From: Candidatus Adlerbacteria bacterium
GTDB lineage: Bacteria > Patescibacteriota > Minisyncoccia > Phycocordibacterales > SBAW01
Direction of reading: 5' to 3'
Assembly: GCA_903840375.1 (NCBI GenBank)
Contig: CAIMFR010000044.1
Location: 1-11,193, forward strand
DNA length: 11,193 nt
The position numbers and the translations under genes were made by a program. Below are positions 5,627-11,193 of the stretch, piece by piece. Numbering within the stretch: position 1 is the stretch's first letter; every line of letters starts with the position of its first letter. The notes beneath the pieces were generated by a model, which worked only from the letters and a program-made list of their open reading frames with translations, was not told where the DNA came from and did not search any database.

Positions 5627-5680
5627 GCGACTCGTGCGCTCAAGTCGCGTCAACTTGATCGTGCGACTTACTGTTTTTTT
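5627..5680 (+). terminator. Intrinsic terminator with a competing upstream hairpin
   Basis: AAGTCGC (5642-5648) pairs with GCGACTT (5663-5669) over a 14-nt loop, followed by ACTG and seven T (5674-5680). This is a plausible terminator for the tRNA transcript. An earlier copy of GCGACT at 5627-5632 can pair with the same AGTCGC (5643-5648), so two mutually exclusive hairpins exist, as in attenuators. A third small hairpin, GAGCG/CGCTC (5625-5629, 5637-5641), is also possible. Confidence 0.6.
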
Positions 5681-5709
5681 GATCAATAATATGTTCTGTA
5701 TTCAGGTTG

Positions 5710-5723
5710 ACCAGAATTCTGGT
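5710..5723. repeat. 14-bp perfect palindrome in the region upstream of fic
   Basis: ACCAGAATTCTGGT is perfectly self-complementary. It lies between the terminator and the fic promoter, about 80 nt before the -35. It could be an operator, but with one copy and no known regulator this is open. Confidence 0.5.
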
Positions 5724-5769
5724 TGCTTCTTTGAGATATGCTGTAGTTCTACTCTTAATATATTTAGTT

Positions 5770-5803
5770 CAAATTAAAACTAAACGCTTTAAACTTTAAT
5801 TTG
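5770..5803. promoter_or_regulatory. Operator-like inverted repeat overlapping the fic -35
   Basis: CAAATTAAA (5770-5778) and TTTAATTTG (5795-5803) are perfect 9-bp inverted arms with 16 nt between them. The right arm ends inside the -35 box (5801-5806). An overlapping pair, TTTAGTT/AACTAAA (5763-5769, 5778-5784), and a direct repeat ACTAAAC (5779-5785, 5805-5811) add to the density. A protein bound here would compete with RNA polymerase; the AT-rich arms could also act as an UP element. Confidence 0.5.
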
Positions 5804-5829
5804 CACTAAACATGTTAAGATGCTAGTAT
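5801..5829 (+). promoter_or_regulatory. Promoter of the fic-hsdM-hsdS operon
   Basis: TTGCAC (5801-5806), 17-nt spacer, TAGTAT (5824-5829). The -35, the spacer length and the 6-nt gap to the start codon are identical to those of the ftsE promoter. The predicted transcript starts at the A of the fic ATG (5836). The in-frame TAG within the -10 excludes an upstream start. Confidence 0.65.
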
Positions 5830-5835
5830 GTCAGT

Positions 5836-6969
5836 ATGGCAGCTAAATTCAAGTCAGGCGCTTATATTCAGCAAGACGGCTATAAAAGCTTTCGGCCATC
5901 TCTCGTGAACGCTCCTTTTGATTGGTCTGATAAGCGAATTGACCTTGCTCTAGCTGAAGCCATGCGATATCTTGGAGAACTTAATGCGTATTCAAAGCTA
6001 GTGCCGGATGTTGCTTTTTTTATAAAAATGCACGTAGCAAAAGAAGCCACTGTTTCAAGTAAAATAGAGGGTACGCACACCAAGTTTGATGAAGCGCTTT
6101 TGCCTGAATTGGAAATTGACCCAGAAAAGCGAGATGATTGGAAAGAAGTCCAAAACTACGTTAAGGCGATAAATTATTCCATCGCCAAACTACAAGAACT
6201 CCCTCTATCTATGCGCCTTATAAAAGAAGCTCACAAGGAGCTGCTCTCTAGTGTTCGTGGGTACACGAAACTTCCTGGAGAGGTGCGCAGAAGTCAGAAT
6301 TGGATCGGTGGCGCGACCCTTAAAGATGCGGTGTTTATACCTCCACATCATGAAGATGTGGGTGAATTGTTGGGCGATCTTGAACTATTTTGGCACAACA
6401 AACAGATTGATGTTCCGGATCTTATTAAGATTGCCATATCTCACTATCAATTTGAGACTATACACCCGTTTCTTGATGGTAACGGTCGTATTGGTAGACT
6501 CATGATTACTCTCCATCTCGTCAGCCTTGGTATCTTACAGAAGCCAACTCTTTACATATCAGATTTTTTTGAAAATCATCGCGCAAATTATTTTGATAGT
6601 CTTTCGCGTGTTCGCCAGTCAAATGACATGGAACATTGGGTGCGCTTCTTCCTAACGGGTGTTGCTGAAACTGCAAAAAAATCTCGCGAGACGCTTGAAA
6701 AAATTATTGACCTTCGTAAGAAATACGAGAATGCAATAGAAAACGGCATGGGTATAAAACGCCAAAAACTTGGTAAAGAACTTTTGCGCGGCCTATTTTC
6801 ACAGCCGATCGTGACTATTCGAGAAATTGAATCGATCCTTAAGGTTACTTTTCCGACCGCGTCTGCAATCGCATCTGATTTTGAAAAATTAGGGTTATTC
6901 ACCGAAAGAACTGGCCGTCGGAAAGATCGAGTGTTCTATCTTACAGAATATCTCGCTCTTTTTGCTTAG
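5836..6969 (+). CDS. fic: Fic family protein (class II, AMP-transferase type)
   Basis: Fic proteins transfer AMP (or a related moiety) from a nucleotide to a hydroxyl of a target protein; many act as toxins or stress regulators. The 377-aa protein shows an N-terminal Fic_N-like helical region with the inhibitory motif SSKIEG (74-79; Glu78 fits (S/T)xxxE(G/N)), so it is the self-inhibited class II type. The full active-site motif [12 protein letters not shown] (210-221) follows, with catalytic His210. The C-terminus (about 300-377) looks like a winged helix ([29 protein letters not shown]), as expected for this subfamily, and could bind DNA. All key residues are present, so activity is likely. 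It is the first gene of the operon; hsdM follows 16 nt after the stop. Probably transcribed from the 5801 promoter and possibly autoregulated at the 5770-5803 repeat (inference). Base composition is AT-richer than pyrG. Confidence 0.94.
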   Translation: MAAKFKSGAYIQQDGYKSFRPSLVNAPFDWSDKRIDLALAEAMRYLGELNAYSKLVPDVAFFIKMHVAKEATVSSKIEGTHTKFDEALLPELEIDPEKRDDWKEVQNYVKAINYSIAKLQELPLSMRLIKEAHKELLSSVRGYTKLPGEVRRSQNWIGGATLKDAVFIPPHHEDVGELLGDLELFWHNKQIDVPDLIKIAISHYQFETIHPFLDGNGRIGRLMITLHLVSLGILQKPTLYISDFFENHRANYFDSLSRVRQSNDMEHWVRFFLTGVAETAKKSRETLEKIIDLRKKYENAIENGMGIKRQKLGKELLRGLFSQPIVTIREIESILKVTFPTASAIASDFEKLGLFTERTGRRKDRVFYLTEYLALFA

Positions 6970-6985
6970 TAATTAATCACAATAT

Positions 6986-9013
6986 ATGGACAACTTCAAT
7001 CAACAAACATCAATGATCTGGAATATCGCTGACATCTTACGCGGCGGTTGGAAACAACACGAATATCAAGATGTTATATTGCCTTTGGTTGTACTTAAGC
7101 GTCTTGACTCTATTCTTGCCGACACAAAAGCGAAGGTTCTTGAAAAACACAACGAGTACCAAGGAAAGATAAATGACCTCGATCCAATCCTGAAAAAGAC
7201 TTCTGGAGCCGCATTCTATAACATCTCTGATTATGATTTCAAAACAATTCTCGGCGAACCGAAACATTTGGCAAAAAACTTTAGGTTGTATATAAACGGA
7301 TACAGTAAAAACATACAAGATATTTTTGAAAAGTTTGATTTCAATAAGCAACTTGAACGTCTCGAAGGTGGCGATCTTTTGTTTTATGTCATTCAAGAAT
7401 TGAATAAGGTCGATCTGCACCCATCAAAGGTTGATAACTACCAAATGGGGCATGTCTTTGAAGAACTTCTACGCAAGTTTTCTGAAATGTCTAACGAGAC
7501 TGCTGGAGAGCACTACACACCACGCGATGTGATTAGTATTATGACCGAACTTCTTTTCTCTCCGGACACTAAGGATCTAAAAAAGCCGCATGTCATAAAA
7601 AAAATATATGACCCTGCTTGCGGTGCTGGCGGTATGTTGAGTGTTTCTAAAGACTATATTTTGGAAAACATAAACAAAGAAGCAGATATTTTTCTGTATG
7701 GGCAAGAGTTGAACTCTATTACGTATGCAATGGCGAAGTCTGACATGTTGATTAAGGGAGATAATCCTGATCTTATTCGTGGTGGAGAAAAAGATCAATC
7801 AAAAGCTAGTACGCTCGCTAACGATCAGTTTTTTGGAGAATCATTTGACTACTCGCTGAGCAATCCGCCCTACGGAGTCGATTGGAAGAAAGATAAGGAA
7901 GTTGTGGAGCGCGAAGCGTCTCGTGGATATGCGGGGCGATTCGGTGCAGGATTGCCGCGTATTTCTGACGGGCAACTTCTTTTTCTCCAGCATCTAGTAT
8001 CTAAAATGAAGCCGGAAAAGGATGGTGGTTCACGTGTTGCTATTGTTCATAATGGCTCGCCGCTGTTTACCGGTGATGCGGGAAGCGGTGAGAGCGAAAT
8101 TCGTCGATGGGTTCTTGAAAAAGATTTACTTGAGACTATTGTTGCGTTGCCGGATCAACTTTTTTACAATACCGGTATAAATACCTATCTATGGTTTTTG
8201 TCCAATAGAAAACCTTCTGAGAGAAAAAACAAAGTCCAGCTTATTGATGCGCGCTCTTTTTTCAAAAAGACACGCAAGAGTCTTGGTAGTAAGCGCCACG
8301 AAATTGATGCTGAATCTAAAAAGAAAATCGTTGAACTATATGAAAAGTTTGAGGAAAATGAATTCTCAAAAATCTTCAAGACCACTGATTTTGCCTATAG
8401 ACAGATCACGATTGAACGACCGCTACGCCTTTCATTTCACATGAGCGAGGAAAAAATCATCGCTTTGCGCGAGGCGTTAAATATTGATCTAAAAAAGGTA
8501 ATAAACAAAGTGGTCAAAAAAAGAACAGAGGACTCTGAATTGCTATTAAAAATTATTGCAGTAGTAGTGTCTCTTAAAGATAAAGAATGGAATAGCCGCG
8601 AAGTATTCGTTGAGGACGTATTAAAATCTTTTGAAAAACAAGGAGTTAAGCCGGCTCAAAAAATATTGAAAACTATGATTGATACCGTCGGCGAACGAGA
8701 TGAAAAAGCTGAAATCTGTGTTGATAAAGACGGTAATCCAGAGCCAGATAGCGAGCTTCGCGACTACGAAAACGTGCCCTGCGAAATGAACATCAAAGAA
8801 TACTTTGATAAAGAGGTAAAACCGTATGTGCCTGATGCGTGGATAAATGAATCCGTATGCGATGCGAAGGATAATAAAGTCGGTATTGTCGGGTACGAGA
8901 TCCCGTTCACTCGCTTTTTTTATAAATATGAAGCGCCGCGAAGCCTTGAATCGATAGAGGTAGATATAGAAAAAGTCGAGAATGAATTATTGGAACTCTT
9001 GAAGCAATTATAA
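6986..9013 (+). CDS. hsdM: Type I restriction-modification DNA methyltransferase subunit HsdM
   Basis: HsdM methylates adenine N6 in the site chosen by HsdS, using S-adenosylmethionine, as part of an M2S1 complex. The N-terminal HsdM helical domain starts at MIWNIADILRGGWKQHEYQDVILPLVVLKRLD (10-41). The methyltransferase domain follows, with HYTPRDV (176-182), SAM-binding motif I DPACGAGGM (209-217) and catalytic motif IV NPPYG (293-297, N6-adenine type). At 675 aa it belongs to the long HsdM subfamily; its C-terminal part contains ENVPCEMNIKEYF, VPDAWI, VGYEIPFTRFFYKYEAPRSLE and a final coiled-coil-like helix. No frameshift is seen. The ATG at 6986 has no Shine-Dalgarno sequence. A 124-aa gene separates it from hsdS. 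No hsdR lies in the window; it may follow further right or be absent. Confidence 0.95.
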   Translation: MDNFNQQTSMIWNIADILRGGWKQHEYQDVILPLVVLKRLDSILADTKAKVLEKHNEYQGKINDLDPILKKTSGAAFYNISDYDFKTILGEPKHLAKNFRLYINGYSKNIQDIFEKFDFNKQLERLEGGDLLFYVIQELNKVDLHPSKVDNYQMGHVFEELLRKFSEMSNETAGEHYTPRDVISIMTELLFSPDTKDLKKPHVIKKIYDPACGAGGMLSVSKDYILENINKEADIFLYGQELNSITYAMAKSDMLIKGDNPDLIRGGEKDQSKASTLANDQFFGESFDYSLSNPPYGVDWKKDKEVVEREASRGYAGRFGAGLPRISDGQLLFLQHLVSKMKPEKDGGSRVAIVHNGSPLFTGDAGSGESEIRRWVLEKDLLETIVALPDQLFYNTGINTYLWFLSNRKPSERKNKVQLIDARSFFKKTRKSLGSKRHEIDAESKKKIVELYEKFEENEFSKIFKTTDFAYRQITIERPLRLSFHMSEEKIIALREALNIDLKKVINKVVKKRTEDSELLLKIIAVVVSLKDKEWNSREVFVEDVLKSFEKQGVKPAQKILKTMIDTVGERDEKAEICVDKDGNPEPDSELRDYENVPCEMNIKEYFDKEVKPYVPDAWINESVCDAKDNKVGIVGYEIPFTRFFYKYEAPRSLESIEVDIEKVENELLELLKQL

Positions 9014-9023
9014 TCACTGAAAT

Positions 9024-9398
9024 ATGGCATTAGTTAAATATAAAAATCCGGTCGTATATAGCTTCCAAATCTGGATGGCAAATTATCCTGAATCAACGCA
9101 CCCTTTGGATCGCGAAAGGTTTCTGGGGTTTGCAAAAAATGTTTGCCGATACAATGCAAAGAGATGGAAAGATGTAGATTTTCTGGAAAAGCAAATCCTG
9201 AAAGTGAAGCCAACTTTTGATCCCGATAGGCTTGAGCAGATACTAATCGCGTTCGAATACCTCGTTGATTTTCATGGAACCAACGCATTGCCGAATGTGT
9301 GGAGAGACGAGGACACCACAATCGAGTCTGGTCATTACTACGAAAGGGGATATAAAAACGGCCAATTTTACGAGGAGACGAAACAAATCCCGAGATAA
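9024..9398 (+). CDS. Hypothetical protein between hsdM and hsdS, 124 aa
   Basis: I recognise no family. The ATG at 9024 follows hsdM by 10 nt, and its TAA is one base before the hsdS ATG, so it is tightly embedded in the RM operon and surely co-transcribed. It is rich in aromatics and charged residues: VYSFQIWMANYPESTHPLDRERF (11-33), a helical middle VDFLEKQILKVKPTFDPDRLEQILIAFEYLVDFHG (about 51-85), and a Tyr/Gly-rich tail SGHYYERGYKNGQFYEE. There is no membrane segment or signal peptide, so it is cytoplasmic. Its position between the two subunits of the methyltransferase suggests an accessory role with HsdM/HsdS (assembly, specificity or control); that is inference from place only. Codon choice and base composition match hsdM and hsdS. 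Confidence 0.8.
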   Translation: MALVKYKNPVVYSFQIWMANYPESTHPLDRERFLGFAKNVCRYNAKRWKDVDFLEKQILKVKPTFDPDRLEQILIAFEYLVDFHGTNALPNVWRDEDTTIESGHYYERGYKNGQFYEETKQIPR

Positions 9399-9399
9399 T

Positions 9400-10623
9400 A
9401 TGCAAACCCTAAAGCTTACAAAAAAATACGAGACCTATCCTGAATATAAAAATTCGGGCGTTGAGTGGTTGGGGAAAATCCCGAAGGGTTGGAATCTTGA
9501 GATACTTCAACATCTGTTTGCAAAAGTGAAACGAGTGGGATTTGAGAAAGAAGAACTCTTGTCCGTGTATCGTGATCGAGGGGTAATTATCAAATCGTCA
9601 AGAGACGATAACCACAACAAAGCGTCAGAAGATTTGTCTACATATCAACTTGTTGAAGTTGGTAATCTTGCGATAAATAAGATGAAAGCGTGGCAAGGTT
9701 CTGTTGCTGTTTCGCCTTACCGTGGGATAGTCAGTCCTGCATATTTTGTTTATAAACCATTGACGGAAAATAACTCGAAGTTCTTGCACTATTTACTACG
9801 CTCGGATATCTACATAAAGCAGTACGAAAGAAATTCCGGTGGCGTGAGGAATGATCAGTGGGATTTAAATCCTGAGCGGTTCAGAAAACTCGAAGTACCA
9901 ATTCCTCTGAAAGCGGAACAAACAAAAACCGCAAATTATCTCGACGAAAAGACAGCGTGTATTGATCAAATCATTGAGAAAAAACAAAAGTTGATTGAAT
10001 TACTTCGTGAAAAACGTACTGCGGTTATTAATCATTCAGTAAATAATACAATCGGGCATATTGAGAAATTAAAGTATATTGCACCCGAGAGGCGTTCAAA
10101 ACTAGATATTGCACCAACTGGTATCAAATATATTGGCTTAGAAAATATCGAAAGTGGAACAGGGAAAATGGTTATCTTGGAGGAAAAGACTGAACCAGAA
10201 AGTTCTGTGAATGTGTTTAAAAAAGATGATGTTCTTTTTGGCAAACTAAGGCCATATTTAGCAAAAGTTTTTCCAGCAACTTTTAATGGTGTGTGTAGCG
10301 GAGAATTCCTTATCCTTGTTCCTAAAACTGATAAAGTTATTCCAACATATCTATTTTATAAATTGATAAGCAAAGACTTCATAAAAGCGGTTGATGATTC
10401 AACATATGGTACAAAAATGCCCCGTGCAAATTGGCAATTTATTGGAAATCAGATAATCAATTATCCTTCAATCAATGATCAAACTATGCTAGTGGCATTA
10501 CTTGAGTCAAAAATGGAACTTTTTGAGAAACTGATTACTAAAGTCGATAAATCTATTGAAAAACTGAGAGAATTCAAATCCTCATTAATATCAAATGTTG
10601 TGACTGGGAAAATAAAAGTATAA
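9400..10623 (+). CDS. hsdS: Type I restriction-modification specificity subunit HsdS
   Basis: HsdS reads the two halves of a bipartite DNA site for the HsdM methyltransferase. The 407-aa protein starts with the common HsdS opening YKNSGVEWLGKIPKGW (16-31). It has target-recognition domain 1 to about 167, then the central conserved helix region PLKAEQTKTANYLDEKTACIDQIIEKKQKLIELLREKR (from about 170 to 207). Target-recognition domain 2 (about 213-357) begins IEKLKYIA and includes DVLFGKLRPYLAKVF. The C-terminal conserved helix (358-407) ends SSLISNVVTGKIKV, a typical HsdS end. The ATG at 9400 is chosen because it gives this opening and lies one base after the previous stop; an in-frame start at 9265 would only add codons overlapping the 124-aa gene. 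GAG at 9392-9394 may act weakly as a ribosome site. The recognition sequence cannot be read from the protein. Confidence 0.95.
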   Translation: MQTLKLTKKYETYPEYKNSGVEWLGKIPKGWNLEILQHLFAKVKRVGFEKEELLSVYRDRGVIIKSSRDDNHNKASEDLSTYQLVEVGNLAINKMKAWQGSVAVSPYRGIVSPAYFVYKPLTENNSKFLHYLLRSDIYIKQYERNSGGVRNDQWDLNPERFRKLEVPIPLKAEQTKTANYLDEKTACIDQIIEKKQKLIELLREKRTAVINHSVNNTIGHIEKLKYIAPERRSKLDIAPTGIKYIGLENIESGTGKMVILEEKTEPESSVNVFKKDDVLFGKLRPYLAKVFPATFNGVCSGEFLILVPKTDKVIPTYLFYKLISKDFIKAVDDSTYGTKMPRANWQFIGNQIINYPSINDQTMLVALLESKMELFEKLITKVDKSIEKLREFKSSLISNVVTGKIKV

Positions 10624-10625
10624 CC

Positions 10626-11193
10626 ATGGAAACTACTATTGAACAAAATATTCAAGACCAGTTTTACCCAGAATACAAAAAGTATTTTGAGCATCTTTTC
10701 GTGCGGGCAAGAGATGCCGGTGGTTTGGACTATATTTACACACTTCTTCGGGTGAGTGGTGTACAGGATGGCGGATGGGACTCATTCGTCGAGGCTGAGG
10801 AATCCCTACTTGATCTTAGTGGTGTTTTGAGAGAATTGGATAATAACGGAAGAGAAAAAACCTCACTTCGGCTTGCCTTATTGTTGTATTGTCACTCAAT
10901 CGAGATGTCAGCACCATATCAAATATTTTACAATCTCTTACAGTGTTGCCAGCCGAAAAATTATATATCCATGCCTTTCTTTGAAATGAATAAAAATGGA
11001 AAGGTTATGCAAAAGTATCCTAAAAATAAAATTGTTTCTCTCGAACAAGAAGCTAAGAAAATCGGAGAAGAGGAACTCATTGCTCACATAACGTCATTTT
11101 ATGACAATAATATTAGGAATGCGTTTTTTCATTCAGATTACACAATCGAGGATGATTTCAAAATATGCGAAGCTCGTCCTGTTCAGAGAATTA
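10626..11193 (+). CDS. HEPN-like hypothetical protein with RX4H motif, cut by the right edge
   Basis: The ATG at 10626 is 2 nt after the hsdS stop, and the frame stays open for 189 codons to the window end, so this is the next gene of the RM operon. The visible part is largely alpha-helical (for example SFVEAEESLLDLSGVLRELD at about 53-72 and KTSLRLALLLYCHSIEMS at 78-95). The segment DNNIRNAFFHSDYTI (160-174) contains R164-NAFF-H169, the RX4-6H signature of HEPN nucleases, preceded by a helical stretch as expected. HEPN proteins commonly cleave RNA in phage defence and toxin systems. I do not recognise the exact family; the motif alone could be a structural HEPN-like helix, and short RxxxxH matches also occur by chance. 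The C-terminus is unseen. Confidence 0.75.
   Translation, partial: METTIEQNIQDQFYPEYKKYFEHLFVRARDAGGLDYIYTLLRVSGVQDGGWDSFVEAEESLLDLSGVLRELDNNGREKTSLRLALLLYCHSIEMSAPYQIFYNLLQCCQPKNYISMPFFEMNKNGKVMQKYPKNKIVSLEQEAKKIGEEELIAHITSFYDNNIRNAFFHSDYTIEDDFKICEARPVQRI

Noticed and set aside
5601..5835. A small gene or CRISPR repeats in the gap between tRNA and fic
   Set aside because: No open frame of useful length and no regularly spaced repeats; only the terminator, palindromes and promoter elements listed.
9265..9399. Upstream extension of hsdS to 9265
   Set aside because: These 45 codons overlap the 124-aa gene in another frame and precede the typical HsdS opening; ATG 9400 fits better.

Overview
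The window looks like chromosomal DNA of a Patescibacteria/CPR (Parcubacteria-like) bacterium. The grounds are a compact ftsE-ftsX-pyrG operon, a CTP synthase with a variant glutaminase motif, a MazF/PemK-like protein of the kind common in these genomes, an uncharacterised protein whose FDDVINGVD / IKYF.SE / RGEF pattern I recall from CPR genomes, and very weak or absent Shine-Dalgarno sequences. The assignment rests on recognition from memory, not on a search.

Layout: (1) 1-261, minus strand: 3'-cut and probably 5'-damaged PemK/MazF-like toxin gene. (2) 316-834 and 801-1151, plus strand: two overlapping genes of unknown function, the second ending in a beta-barrel-like stretch, closed by an intrinsic terminator at 1164-1199. 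The first contains two strong inverted repeats. (3) 1246-4535: ftsE, ftsX and pyrG, transcribed from a near-consensus promoter whose predicted start point falls on the ftsE start codon. (4) 4555-5415: a conserved hypothetical gene with its own -10 inside the end of pyrG. (5) 5528-5601: tRNA-Gln(CTG) with encoded CCA, followed by a terminator that has a competing alternative hairpin. (6) 5836 to the right edge: an AT-richer accessory operon, fic - hsdM - unknown 124-aa protein - hsdS - HEPN-like protein (cut by the edge). No hsdR is visible; it would be expected further right.

How the genes work together: FtsE/FtsX form an ABC-type complex that regulates cell-wall hydrolysis at the septum, and PyrG makes CTP. 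HsdM and HsdS would form the DNA-methylating core of a type I restriction-modification system. The Fic AMP-transferase and the RX4H HEPN-like protein flanking them make the block look like a composite defence island placed just behind a tRNA gene.

The most interesting signals are four promoters whose -10 boxes lie 5-6 nt before a start codon, which suggests leaderless mRNAs. Others are an operator-like inverted repeat on the fic promoter, mutually exclusive hairpins after the tRNA, a perfect 13-bp inverted repeat near 758-785, a terminator-like hairpin plus T8 inside ftsE, and two unrecognised proteins embedded in the type I RM operon.
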